64,000 nt of DNA from Turritopsis dohrnii. Lineage: Eukaryota > Cnidaria > Hydrozoa > Anthoathecata > Oceaniidae. The notes under the pieces were generated by a model. It worked only from the letters and a program-made list of their open reading frames with translations, was not told the origin of the DNA and searched no databases. Location of the stretch: the NCBI GenBank assembly GCA_027922465.2, contig BQMF02000213.1:62001-126000 (forward strand). Reading direction: 5' to 3'. Made by a program: the position numbers and the translations under genes. Positions 33,413 to 45,130 of the stretch are shown in pieces (the first letter of the stretch is position 1; each line of letters opens with the position of its first letter).

Positions 33413-34949
33413 CGATGGCACTAATACGCTTTCGTAGTAAAGCTTTTGATTGGAAAGTCTATAAAATCAACCAATACTATATGTTTATACCGGTTCAACA
33501 CTCAACACTGGAGCTAAATTAGATAAAGACTTTCAACGTGGGATACACAACCAAACATCAAAATAATAGAAATAATTGAAACAATGAAATGCCCAGCCAT
33601 AATTTAATACCGAAAAGATAAGAAGAAACAGATAAAAACATAATGCCAAACTTATATATGTAAACAACTACCATAACACAAAACAATGTGTCAAAATCAT
33701 GACAAAATTTCAGAATCCATCCAGCAATGCAATGCTTCTTATTTGTAACAGCACAGAACATAGTCTTATCATATCATATCTTATCTTATCAGCATCACAT
33801 TGTACATCAATAATTAATGAATTTCTGAAATATATAACTTACTAACCCTCACAACATCATAATTTGACCATTTAATGGTTTATATACACTTTTTGACCTA
33901 AAAGAAAAAGATTTCAGTGAAGAACAGCAACAATCCACACTACTGCAACAACCATATTGAAGCAAACAAAAGCAAAAGACATAAATGACAGATAGGAAAA
34001 AGAAACAAAGCACCAAACATCGTAAATAAAATATACAGGAAAATTTAGAAAAAGCAGACATGGTTGAGATGAGATAAAGCAGCATAACACAGTCATGAGA
34101 ACCATTTTTAATTGATCTGTAGATAAATAAATCTTCTTTGCTAACTAATGGCGCGCATTTCCAAAACAGATTTTTAATGCGCTCCCCCTCCTTTTCGCCT
34201 TCATCCAGGTTTCATACAAATTTTCATGCAGCTTTCATCCAAACGATTGAATTATGTTGATTCTTACACTCAAAACAAACTTAAAATTTAAATTAAAACC
34301 ATTCGTTACCGTGTTAATAAACATCTTTTGGTTCTGCATTTCTTCACTGCTCTTTCTTCTGTATAGCGATATTTGATAACTAAAACGTAAACAAACATTC
34401 AAATGCATACAGAACTGTGTCACCTGTTAAAAAAAGCAATAAAAGTTTTGTAATAATACTTTCGTTCAAACCTGTTCGTTCGTTTTGCACTGTCAATTTA
34501 TAAAAGCTTCGCTTCACTTCTTCTGTATTCTAACTATGCTTTCACGTTGTAAACAAACAACTTATCACTTACACATGTGCTTTTATTAATCTAAAATGCA
34601 ATAGCGATTAAAGTTTAACAATAAACAGTTTAATAAACAGCATGTATACAAACCTGTGTTTCATCGTCAAACTCACAACTGTGATAATGAAAATCGGTTA
34701 TTAACGAACAAATTTTTTGGAAATCATCAACCAATCAAAATGGCGAAAAAAGAATTTCTTTCGTTTCGATTCGTTTAAAAATTTAGACGTCACACTTAGA
34801 TTACGTAACATGAAAAAAGTGTCTCTCGCGTCTGCGTGGTTTTACAACAAAAAGGGAAAAAAAAGAAGGTTTTGACCGTTGAAAAAAAAGCAATTATGTC
34901 ACTCTCTAAAATAAAAGTGGTATGCACAACGCGGATTATTATAATAAGA
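33413..34949 (-). repeat. 5' portion of family A Helitron, older copy
   Basis: The 5' terminal 200 bp (34750-34949) match 60261-60400. The stretch at 33.55-34.45 kb is a diverged duplicate of 27.1-28.45 kb, sharing for example TTCTGTATAGCGATATTTG and ATAACTAAAACGTAAACAAA. Reading frames found in the younger copies are not kept here. Confidence 0.7.
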
Positions 34950-35640
34950 TAAAAGAATGAACGTTGCTTGATTGGGTAATGCAACATCTCCCAATGGAGT
35001 GAATGTACAACTGTAGAAAATATAATTCGCCCAAATGAGAGACAAGGTTTAACGAATTTTGGCTTAAGGGATTTTGAACCTTCATTAGGCAGCGTGCTTA
35101 AAGTGTCTTGAGGTATATAATCCATCTTTTGTATCAACTTTTTTATAGCAAAAACAATAAGAATTATAGCTGGTAAGTGGTGAAGCAAAAGATACTGTGA
35201 ACCCATCAATGAAAGAGACAGCAGTGGCCATTTCAAAAAACTTTTGGATCAGTTATTCACGATCCTTCTGATCACAATGAAGCTAACCAACACATAAACA
35301 TTTAAAGGGGGAAAAAATAAGGGATGAAGATTTAAGTTCAGAATAAAAGAATACTTTCATTAACCACGTAGTATATTTGTAAATTGTGTTAATTGAAGAC
35401 ATATTTACATTTACCAAGTGGTGATACTGGATGGCATAATAAATATAATGACGAAAATTCTGATGACAACACTGATATCAAAAATGATATGCTAATATAA
35501 TGCATCACCTTGGAAAAGAATTAAATAAATGCATGAAGACAGATGTTAATATAATTCGAAATAGTTCTGAAAATAAAAGCTTGAAAGATATGAATAACTG
35601 CAACCCGATTCAATGGTTGAGAAGTCGTTGAGCAGTCGTC
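34950..35640. other. Noncoding or decayed coding spacer
   Basis: An open stretch on plus at about 34985-35125 (contains SQWSECTTVENIIRPNERQ) looks protein-like but is unassigned. The rest shows nothing supportable. Confidence 0.35.
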
Positions 35641-35669
35641 CCTCAGAGTTACTGCATCAGTGATATAGA

Positions 35670-36153
35670 CATAAATACTGTAGGCTTAAAAAAATTGATA
35701 GTAGATCTTCTTTTTTACTATGTTAATTTGAGATTCGTGCTACCAAATCATCAGCTGGAAAATCTGCTATGCTATTCTCTAAGGCATACATAAACTTTAT
35801 TGGAAATAGAACCCCAGGAGGAGGCTACACTTATATTACAAACTGGTTGAAACAACAAAACAAGAATGCGAAACCATTTTCATCAGGATTGGCGAAAGCT
35901 GTTTTCGATAACAACCAGAAGGTTGGTAAAACATATCTTGTATCTGAAACTAGCCACGAGCCATCTATGGATTAGCCAATATAACATGATTGATGCAGTA
36001 GATTTAATGGTATCACAGCGATCAAGCACAGAGAAACAGAAAAGATGCTTAGAATGCGGATGCAAATCTGATGTGAGTTACCACTTGTGCAGAAGTTGTA
36101 GAGGTAAAGTTCGTACCATTCGTACTTTAAGAATCGGATCAAAAGAAATTTAA
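35670..36153 (+). pseudogene. Uncharacterised ORF remnant with zinc-ribbon-like end
   Basis: Two overlapping frames. The first (35769-35975) contains YINFIGNRTPGGGYTYITNW and FDNNQKVGKTYLVS, a pattern that I associate with uncharacterised, multi-copy cnidarian proteins. The second frame (to 36153) contains LECGCKSDVSYHLCRSC, a C-x-C...C-x2-C zinc-ribbon-like cluster. A frameshift near 35940 separates them. Probably a TE protein fragment; no function can be given. Confidence 0.4.
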
Positions 36154-36409
36154 TCTAATCAATGTTTTTCTGAATCAACCAAGACTAGGATAAGTCCCAA
36201 TATTTGACTTGAAGTGAATTGTAGTTATTTGCTTGAAAATGACAAACTCATGTACTCATGACCATACTCACTGCGTAAAAAAAATCTGTGACTGATAAAA
36301 CATGACGAGAGTGAAAAGCAAATAAACACATAATGCCCAAGGGCTGCGGCATGTAATTAACCCATATTCCCACATGACTATTATAAGTCATGAAGTTGTT
36401 TTACACTGC

Positions 36410-39400
36410 CCCCAAGCAGATTCAAAAAGTTATCTGGAATTTTGAAACATTTCGAATCTCCACCAATGATGATATCTCTAATGATACTGTATCTGTATCT
36501 TGAATTGAGAGGAGAATAGTTTTTGAAAAACAACATGACATCACCAATCATCACATCTCTATCTTGCTTGAACCACTTTGGCTGATGCGCAAGTTGTGGG
36601 ACATGGTTAATTAATTAGCCAGTTATCGAACCAAGTGTTGAAGATCTTGGTGTTTGTTTTGATAATCTTGGATGGATCCCTTGAAAGGGTAAGTGGTTCT
36701 GTTGGACTATGGTCATTATTACGTCCAACTTTAGGCGATTTGGAGTGGTCAGATCCATTGTATCATAATCCGACACAATACCATTGAGTGCCAGAGGGAG
36801 ATCGTTCTTCGAGTTGGCGACTTCAGATGCTTAGGTCTTCCAATGCAGAATCGACAATCTCTTTCCCAAGAGCAACTTGTTGATTGATAATTTGACTCCA
36901 CAGATTTTTATGTCAACTTTTCCATTGTAGTTGTGCTCACCGATAGGAAATATCTCGAAATTCATCTTGACATGGCCCTGTAAACGATTTTGGTGATCTT
37001 TGAAATTGATTCTTGATTCATCACAGCCTTTCACAATTTCACTTCCTTGATCTACGAAGATTCATTGGATAATCGTTATCACAAGCGAAGCGAGTAAGCG
37101 AGAGTAGAAAAGATGGCGCACTAAAATCACCCATGGTTTTAATTGAGATGGTTGATGTAACAGCAGAAAATATTTAACCAAATCTTGACTGTTTTCCATT
37201 TGTTGAATGGACTGTATGCTAGAAATGCCCCAGCCAAAGCACATTGGCTGTTATAAAAAGCAGGTGTGTTTGTCAAACAGGATTGGTGGGCTTTCCCCAT
37301 CGAAACCTTGATGCATCTCTTCAAGATAGTGACAAAGCTTACAATTTTGTTTCACAGCCTTCAATAATGTGGGCGACTTTTGATGCGTATCGTAATACTG
37401 ACTCAATTCCTGAGTGCTTGACGGTCTTGTCCAACCAGTGTAGTTCTTGTAAATGGTGTATGCCAAGGGTGAATGCTTTTCCAGAAATGGCACACAAAAT
37501 ACAGTTTGGTGTAAATCTTTCATGATACGTGTCATTAATGTCATGATATTTCTTCATTTGGTAGTATGCATCCTGTATACGTTACGACACCATTTACTTC
37601 ATTTGATATACGTTTGAATTTGTCTGTGAAAATATTGTAAGGGTTCATTATATTCTACTACAGATTTAATAAGTATTTTGAGTAGGAGTAACGTTCTCTT
37701 GATGATTGCCTTCAAAGGTTGCTTCTTTCTTCATATGAGATAAATCAGAAGAATCAAGAAGAATCTGACTTACAGTCTTTACAGGAAAGTCAATTACGAC
37801 ATCCAAATGTCACCATTGATCCATTGATCCCATAATACTTTGATTTGAGAAGGCATTTAACCAACTAGCTGTGTGAGCATTCAAGACTGCACCAATAATT
37901 TCTGCACAAGGTTGAGTTGTTGGTGAGATGATTTTGGATCGAGAAAAGATCAAGTGAGAAGAATATTCACCGTTTGTACGAAGCATTCTGACGTAAATTG
38001 AGGCAGCAGCCATTTGCTTACTTGTATCTCCAAAATTGATTGTATTGGTCTTCAAATTGACTGCATCTGAAGGTACAATTGTTCTTGCATACTTGATGGT
38101 TTTGATTTCTTCCATCGTCTGAAAATTCATTTCCCAGATCAGTCTGAGATTATAAGGAATGGAATGATCCCAACTCAATCCAAGTTCAATGAGGTTGTGT
38201 AGATTGAGTTTGAATGCAGCTGTGACAGGTGTCAAATTTCTGTCAAGTTTTGAAGGTATTGAATGATTGGTTTCTTCCCTCGTTGTTTTGGCAAAGTTCA
38301 AGTCACATATATCTATGCACCAATTTTATTCAACATCCTTCATAAGTGATGCTAGGGGTTCGTCACCACTGAACATAAATCCTTTTAGCCCAAATCCGCC
38401 ACAACTAAGTACCATTTCGTCAGCTCGCTTTTTCACTGCATCATCATCATCTTCACCCAATATGAAATCATCAACATACAAGTCATTATTCATGTCAGGG
38501 TATTCATCCTTGGACAGGGCTGACATTTGCCAAATTTCACATTCAGACTGGTCGCCCCTAGATCGTATGCCCTAGATCAATGTTTAATCACTTTCTTCTC
38601 AGGTGGTTGGTAAACATCAAGCATGTCATGCCATAGGTAGCGTTGATAGCACTATTGATCAGGACGAAGACTGATATAATTATACATTTTGGTGACATCA
38701 GTGTGGAAGGCAGATCCATGAGTATACCATTGGATGAGAATTTCTACCAGTTTGTTCATGCCATTGGTTCCTTTGGACTGTAGCCACGGCTAGTTTGTGA
38801 AGCATCCTATACGATTCTACATGAGGTTGCTAGTGAGCTGAGCTTCCAGACAGCCCACCACGGGATGTAGTTTTGGATGACATTTGAACAAAGCTGATTT
38901 TGTCATAATCCACATGACTGAGTTTTTAAAGCTTCTGTTGGGATTCCAGAACGTCTTTCTTGTCGTCTAGACGTCTTTGAAGTTTTACAATTTATTGATT
39001 GTAGACTTTCAGTGCCTTTCAGAGTTGCTATAGTGATTTGGACCACAGGTTTCACGACGGATTTGTTGATTATTTCTTGTTTGATTTCTTGTTTGATTTC
39101 TTTGCGAATACTGGTTGCTTCAATTGACCCATCTGATTTGCAATCAATACACGAACAACACTTCATGCATCGTTACGTCACTTCAATGCCAGTATTTTCA
39201 GCAATTTCAAATGTTGTTTGTTGCTGCCCAAAACACATTGGGGGAAACATGAAATGACTGATTGGTACATAATAACGGAACATCTGGATTGATATGATAA
39301 CCTGATTGGAAAAGCCTGAATTGGTTGCAAGCGAACTCATTCTTTCCATTTCCTTAGCGTTTTTGTTGATTATTGTGAACAGCTGATGCACTGACACATG

Positions 39401-39950
39401 AGTTTCGGAAAATGGATTCGTATATAGTCAATCCCTGATGGCATCTGGAAGATTAATTTTGGATGGTATCAAAGATACTTGATTTCTACCATAAAGTCAA
39501 CATCCCTTCTATGGTTGGTGGTAGTTTGGGTGGGCTTTGTGGATTACCTCCAACTTTTCTGAATGCTTCATGGACATCAAGCTAGACTTGGCCTATCAGA
39601 TGATACGTTGGATACGTTGGAAACGTTGAAGTGATCTTATCAAGTGAAATGCCAGTGAATGTTGCCAAAGATCCATTGAACATTGGCAATTTTACTGAAT
39701 AAACATTGGTTTGGATGGGTGTAGTTACAGCTCCAACTCCACCCAAGTTGACTGACTGCCTTCATTTTTATGATAAAATCATCACAGCCTGAATTGTAAA
39801 ATATGAGGTAGGATTTACGATCTATTGTCATTTCTTGGAACTCTAAGATGACTGATTCATTAACACTGTCATTTGAAGGTTTAGTTTGAAATGTGTCGTC
39901 TTTGGTTGAACTGTTCCAGTAGTTCAAAATTTTCAGGGTCGTTTTTGTGT
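36410..39950 (-). pseudogene. BEL/Pao retrotransposon pol remnant
   Basis: Domains in family order on the minus strand: A17-type aspartic protease (39927-39640), whose active-site triplet is N-S-G rather than D-S-G; a cysteine-rich linker (CMKCCSCIDCKS, about 39166); reverse transcriptase with the YVDD box (about 38480); RNase H region (YVRMLRTNGEYSSHLIFSRS, about 38000); integrase zinc-binding segment (HWLDKTVKHSGIESVLRY and VKQNCKLCHYL, 37557-37290); integrase core (37320-36831); and a DUF5641-like C-terminus (QPKWFKQDRDVMIGDVMLFF, about 36560). The integrase glutamate position reads D (GKVDIKI). Many frameshifts and stops are present. No LTRs, gag or envelope gene were recognised. Confidence 0.85.
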
Positions 39951-40855
39951 TGCTCGCACACCAGCAGAGGCTTATTTATCTAGTAGGCGTCACGACTTTC
40001 ATGTCTGCAGGAGAACTTGATTTGGCATTTTCCTTACTGGTGCTTGCCAGAGTTTCTTACGTTTCAGCACAGCTAAACATTTGAATGGTGTTATTTCTAC
40101 TAACTCTTTAAAAACAAAATATTGAACAATCTTGATGCCATAAGGACCAGAGGTTGCTAAGTGATCAGACGAATTGCATATCGCACATTTCAGGTCTGAG
40201 GTGGTATTGTTGATCTGCTATTGACTTGAGAGAAATGAACGTTGATGCTTTTGGACTTTATCAGGATCGGATGACATGCTTAGTTGCTTCTGATGTTGAA
40301 CTTTTAAGTCTCTTTCCAAGTCCAAGTTTTTTAAGTCTCCAAGTTGGTCACCAGTTCAACAGGACAGCCATTAACACTATTTAGGTGTAGTTCTGCAATT
40401 TTGTGGGGAGATTTATTTGATTTACAGACATGAATCCACAAAAGTTTCCTGCTGAAACCATCAATTTTAGTGTGTATTGAAAACCCCCATGGCTTAACTT
40501 GATCATACCCCTCGATGTGCCATGCATAGTTTGGCCCGGGATTTCTATATTGCCTTCATCTCAGTTTTCTGGCCTTCCTGAATTCAGTGCCTTCAAGGAG
40601 TGGTTCAGTCAAAAATATCATATACTGAAATTAACACAAATGAATTCAGTACTACTGATTTACTTGAAAATCTTATTTTTACTTTTTAAAAAAAATACTT
40701 TTCATCCCGAAACAATGCCCAAAACTTTTCTTTTTTTAAAAAAGATAAAAAACACAGTTGTAAAGATTAAATTGAAATGTTGAAAAGATAATATTATTAG
40801 TGAACTTAAGAAAAAGGAAGCAGTTATATTGAAATTTAAATAATATACCACAGAA
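39951..40855. other. Noncoding spacer upstream of the BEL/Pao remnant
   Basis: This is where gag would be expected on minus, but no gag-like frame or LTR can be supported. It may be decayed gag sequence. Confidence 0.4.
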
Positions 40856-41088
40856 TGGCAGATGAGAGTTAAAATTCTTCCTCTTTGTCGTGCATCGAAG
40901 ATTTTCCTTTATCTGGTTTATCTAATGACAGTGATTTAGAGGAAATTAAAGAAGGATTTTATGGAATGCAACTACAACCTTTTCAATTTGAGCCCCTATC
41001 AAAAAGAAAGATAGAACCTGAATGCTACGAACCACAAAAAGTGATCATTGAATTCTCACTCATGATTTTTGAAAACATGAGAAACTAA
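40856..41088 (+). pseudogene. N-terminal fragment resembling TE-associated P2X7-like proteins
   Basis: From ATG 40856 a frame with an early TAA (40871) continues as a Ser/Asp-rich leader ending in MQLQPFQFEPLS. The acidic leader followed by a P-x-Q/R-F-E-P motif is typical of the N-terminus of the P2RX7A-like proteins that are abundant in TE-rich cnidarian and fish genomes. Nothing of the C-terminal domain follows. Low-confidence recognition. Confidence 0.35.
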
Positions 41089-41408
41089 TACGCTCCTTTG
41101 CACTGACATAACAAGTAAAAATAAATGAAACTTCTTCAATGACGTCACACGCTTTTCATCAGAAATAAAGACGGGGGTTTATAAAAAAATTAAAAACTCA
41201 ATATCTTCGGAAGTAAAACGTTTTTTAAAAAAGCTTTAACGCAGGTTAACTATACATTTTTTAAACTAAAATTTGTCATAAAATTTGAAATGACGATACC
41301 ACTCCTTTAAACATGCTTTGGGTTTTTGATACACCATGATTTTTTAATTTGCCATGACTATCTAATTTGCCATGGCTTTATAGTTTGCCGTGACATTTTC
41401 GTTTGTCA

Positions 41409-41578
41409 TCTATATATTAATAGCCGATTCTCTGTTTGATTGTTTGCTAGTCACGCAAAATGGTAGATTGAGTTGTGAGCTTTTTTTGTGTGCGACGTGA
41501 GTTAGAAGCAAATGCATTGCAACTCCAATCGAACGTGACTTTTTTTCGCTGGTGAACTAATAGGAATAACTAGAATTT
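41409..41578 (+). mobile_element. Helitron family B, 5' fragment
   Basis: Starts TCTATATATTAATAGCCGAT after A and follows the family through CACGCAAAATGGTAGATTGA and CAACTCCAATCGAACGTGA to TGAACTAATAGGAATAA. It then switches to a THAP-element fragment. 3'-truncated. Confidence 0.8.
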
Positions 41579-41604
41579 GTGAATTACACTTTCAACCAGA
41601 AGAC

Positions 41605-41973
41605 ATTAATGTTTCACTTGGGATTGGTTGAAAAACCTTAAAAAGGAATGCTGTTCCAATTTTCAAAACGAAAGATGAGCAGAAATCTTTGAGGAGATCA
41701 CCAAGAAAACGTATACTAAACTCTTTCATAAATCAAAGTGTTGTGGCTGAAACAGCTGAACCTGAAGAATCTGAAGAACCTCAATTGAACGAAGTGGATG
41801 ATTTAAAAAAACAACTCAATGATTTACAGAAAGAAATTGTTTCTCTCAAAAACGAAAATGAATTACTAACAAAACGTTTATATACATATAAAAATATATC
41901 TGAAGATGAAAAGCTGTTCAAATCAGAAACAGGATGTGAAACTGAAACCTTTGAAAGTTTTGTACACTTTTGA
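41605..41973 (+). pseudogene. THAP-type transposase piece: finger end plus coiled coil
   Basis: Reads from the end of a THAP finger (NAVPIFKTK) through a basic linker (SLRRSPRKRILNSF) and a leucine-zipper-like coiled coil (DDLKKQLNDLQKEIVSLKNE) to KLFKSETGCETETFESFV, the junction that precedes the DDE domain in ISL2EU transposases. The DDE domain itself is absent. The sequence then meets a minus-strand SWIM gene fragment, a combination that fits the two-gene layout of ISL2EU. Confidence 0.6.
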
Positions 41974-41985
41974 GAGTATTTTCAT

Positions 41986-42714
41986 TCAAACGTGGGTCAT
42001 AACAGGTAGATGTAATGCCTTTTTTTTCTTGCTTTCCCCATGAATGGAAGTTTCAGAAATTGGTAGTGGATATTTCTGCTTATCACTTGGTATGGCCCAT
42101 TGCCTTTTTTTGCTTGTACACAACACTTTATTGGGTATATTCTTGAGTTGGTGTAGAGAGTAGTCAGCGATTTCAAACGGCAAAGCCATCACATGGTTGC
42201 AATACCCAGATTGACCAGCTGGACATGTGCAATGCCCTTTAACCACTTTGCTTGTTTTGATATTTATCACAACATTCATAGCTCTTGTTTCCTGCTTCAT
42301 ACTGGCTTTACATTTGCCTTTTATTATAATTTTATTGTGAAGCAGTTTTGTAAAAATATCATCTGAACAAAGATATCTCTCTTCCATAAATTAACGTCCT
42401 CTGTCTCTTGTTTTAATTATTGCTCTACTGTTTTTCTCACTTTTCAGTCTGTATTCTTCTATCTCTTTTATTGTAAAGAGTGGAAGAGAATCCAGAGATT
42501 TCCCCCATTCAGGATCTTGTTCCAAAATTATTTCTAACTCACATTCCTCAGTCACCAAATAGTTAAAAGTAATATCTTCCTCTGTAACTACATGAGTCTC
42601 AGCCTCGTTTTCATGTAGAAAAAAATTATCTCGGGAAACCCGTCTAACGTATTTCAACGTAATTCTAAAATAAGATATTATAACGCATTCCAAAAAGCTA
42701 TTTACATTTACCAA
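41986..42714 (-). pseudogene. SWIM zinc-finger protein fragment (ISL2EU second gene)
   Basis: Two frames, 42714-42391 and 42387-41986. The first contains SLDSLPLFTIKEIEEYRL. The second has the SWIM finger GHCTCPAGQSGYCNHVMAL (C-x-C-x(n)-C-x-H) preceded by a beta-rich segment. In ISL2EU elements a SWIM domain is followed by a YqaJ-type exonuclease; here the reading stops before YqaJ. A stop and frameshift near 42390 break the gene. Assignment to ISL2EU is inferred from the adjacent THAP piece. Confidence 0.65.
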
Positions 42715-42865
42715 AAATTATTCTGCGCGTGTCATTTTTATTAACGAATACAGATGCGATCTTTGTTAGATCTAAATGATCAAGGCGTTCTTTATACGCA
42801 TTTAAAATCATCAAATGGTTTAGTCTGCTTTGATTCATCGTTGATCGTAAGTAACTTTTGATGAG

Positions 42866-43131
42866 CCGGGATCTCGGTTAGGCGGGATGAAATTTTCCCA
42901 TGTAATCGCTTTGTCCCGGTTGACAGGGACAAGTTCGAGGTTTGAGCATGCGTAGTTTGTCAAATCTTCAAAACACAAACAGAGAACATTTTAAAGACAA
43001 AGTTAGTTTTGTCCCGTCCCGCCTAAACGAGATGAAAATTTTGCATATAACACCGACTTGAAATTCATCTCGGCAAGGCGGGATGAAATTTCATCCCGGC
43101 TAACCGGGATCATGTAATCAGCCCCTAAGTT
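42866..43131. mobile_element. Foldback/MITE element with GC-rich inverted repeats
   Basis: The left end GGGATCTCGGTTAGGCGGGA is mirrored by a right end with TCCCGGCTAACCGGGATC. Further nested repeats of GGCGGGATGAAATTT occur in both orientations. GC-rich ends stand out against the AT-rich surroundings. No coding capacity. Boundaries approximate and no clear target duplication. Confidence 0.65.
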
Positions 43132-43375
43132 ATATTGCTATTAGGATCGCATTATAATGTAGGGTTGCTTGTTGTGAAGCGCAGCCTTATTTTTGCGTAA
43201 TATCTGTCTATTTTTATTTAATATAATAATAACTCTTTTGTTTAATTTTTTATGCTAAAAAACAACAGTGGACCTTTATAATGAGTCAAAAAGTGGACCT
43301 TTTTTAATGGAATTTTTTCTTGGGGGGTGGGGGGGGCCTTGCCACCCCTTTAACTATGCCACTGTGCTACCACGT

Positions 43376-43685
43376 TCTGCCACTGCTGCTTTTTGTCCAA
43401 AATGTTTAATCAGTTAGTTTCTTTGTATTTAGTTGATGTACTGCTTTCAAAGCCAAGTCAACGTGGAATATAAAACTAACAATAATGACAAAAACAAAAC
43501 GTTATTCCTGTTAGTTCATCAGCCAAAAAAAGTCACGTTTGATTGGGGTTGCAATGTATTTGCTACGAACTCACGTCACACTCAAAAAAAGAAATAATTT
43601 CGCTCACAACTTAATATACCATTTTGCGTGACTTACAAACAAACGAACAAACAAACAAACAGAGAATCGGCTATTAATATATAGA
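43376..43685 (-). mobile_element. Helitron family B, minus copy, 5' part
   Basis: The minus strand starts TCTATATATTAATAGCCGAT at 43685 after A and runs through the family landmarks to CAGCAGTGGCAGAACGTGG near 43376. The 3' end is missing. Confidence 0.8.
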
Positions 43686-43704
43686 TGTTTTGTTTTTATT
43701 ACTA

Positions 43705-44580
43705 CTAGACGCCAATGTGCACCTGCTCTGGAGACCCCAGGAAACTTCATATTTCTTGAAAAACGGCTCGTACAACCTATGTTCAGCCAGAGGCAGATTC
43801 GAAATCAAATATCAAATATCAGTTTAAACAATGGTTAAAAAAACCCCAAATTTCATGATGTGTTATTTATTTATTTTTTAAAACAATGGTTCACCAGTAC
43901 AACAATACACTCAAAAGGTAGGGAGAAAAAACTTCAACTTTTTATTAGCTTTTGTTTTAAAATACGCTCTAATTTGGGTGCTATGAAACGGGAAAATGGT
44001 TTCTCTTCTTAAAAAATTCACACGGTAGGAAAGGAAAAAGGCACATGCTAAATGAATAAATAGAATAAAAAAATGCTCGATCAGAACGCTTAAAAATTAA
44101 AAAAAGAAATTGAATTACGAAAAGAAAAGCAAAAAAAAGCATTTTGTTTTATGATACTCTTTTTTTACCTATCGGTTTTTAAACATTTTGATTGCTCAAA
44201 AAATAGTTCACCTGTCTCAGACAGTCAGGCAAGAGTTAGTGGCTAACCAAACATCTGCCACGTTCTGTCACTGCTGCTTTTTGTCCAAAATGTTTAATCA
44301 GTTAGTTCCTTTGTACTTAGTTGATGTACTGTTTTCAAAGCCAAGTCAACATGGAATATAAAACTTACAATAATGATAAAAACAAAAGGTTATTCCTATT
44401 AGTTAAGCAGCCAAAAAAGTCACGTTCTATTGGGGTTGCAATGTATTTGCTTCAAACTCATATGGCACACAAAAATAGAAATAATTTCGCTCACAACTTC
44501 ATCTAACATTTTGCGTGATTTACAAACAAACAAACAAGCAAACAAACAAACAGACATAGAATCGGCTATTAATATATAGA
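43705..44580 (-). mobile_element. Complete non-autonomous Helitron family B, minus, 876 bp
   Basis: The 5' TC at 44580 is preceded by A. The 3' end is CTAG at 43708-43705 followed by T; the terminal hairpin is degenerate (around GCAGGTGCACATTGGCGTCT). The interior matches 48150-49009 closely. No coding capacity. Confidence 0.85.
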
Positions 44581-44581
44581 T

Positions 44582-44850
44582 TGTGTTGGTTTTATATTCC
44601 ACCTTGACTTGGCTTTGAAAACAATACATCAACTAAATACAAAGAAACTAACTGATTAAACTTTTTGGACAAAAAGTAGCAGTGGCAGAACGTGGTAGCA
44701 TGTTCGGTTTGCCAGTGTATCCTAAAGTATCCTTGCCTGACTGTCTGAGACGAGTGAACTTTTTTAGAGTATCATTAAACAAATTATTTTTTATGCTTCT
44801 CTTTTAATAATTTAATTTCTTATTTCGATTGTTATGCGCTTCAGATCGAA
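44582..44850 (+). repeat. Helitron family B internal fragment
   Basis: Plus-strand segment from TTTTATATTCCACCTTGACT to about 44850, matching the middle of family B. It lacks both termini. It lies between the minus copy that begins at 44580 and a new 5' end at 44853. Confidence 0.75.
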
Positions 44851-45130
44851 CGTCTATATATTAATAGCCGATTCTCCGTCTGTTTGTTTGTTTGTTTGTT
44901 TGTTTGTAAGTCGCACAAAATGGTAGATTCAGTTGTGAGCGAAATTAATCTTCGACTTCTAATCTGCTTCTGGTTGAGCACAAGTTGTATGAGCCGTTTA
45001 GGCGGGTTTTCCAATTAAAAAAATGATACGCGTGCCAGCACAAAATACGCGTATCGGGATACGATACGTAGTCACCTTCAATTTCCATAAGTGGGAGTTT
45101 TGGCGCGTATTTTAAAAATTGTAAACAAAC

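Larger units (their letters stand above)
26225..34949 (-). mobile_element. Family A Helitron material bounded by one 5' and one 3' end, with nested element
   Basis: On the minus strand the 5' end TCTTATTATAATAATCCGC begins at 34949, preceded by A. The 3' end has the hairpin GGTAAAAAGTTTTTACC (26236-26252) and CTAG (26225-26228) followed by T. The IS3-like element at 28587-33412 interrupts it. The two flanks are not simply halves of one copy: 33.55-34.45 kb is a diverged duplicate of 27.1-28.45 kb. Either two Helitrons lie in tandem with a deletion at the insertion, or the element carries an internal duplication. The 3' half is closely related to 60261-62499. Confidence 0.7.

Noticed and set aside
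34796..35236. 146-codon minus ORF at the Helitron 5' end
   Set aside because: It runs through the known family-A terminus and its poly-purine tracts; composition is low complexity and other copies do not preserve it.
43640..43665. AACA/TTTG-rich tracts as CRISPR-like or telomeric repeats
   Set aside because: They are a short internal microsatellite shared by all family-B Helitron copies, without spacers or a telomeric unit.
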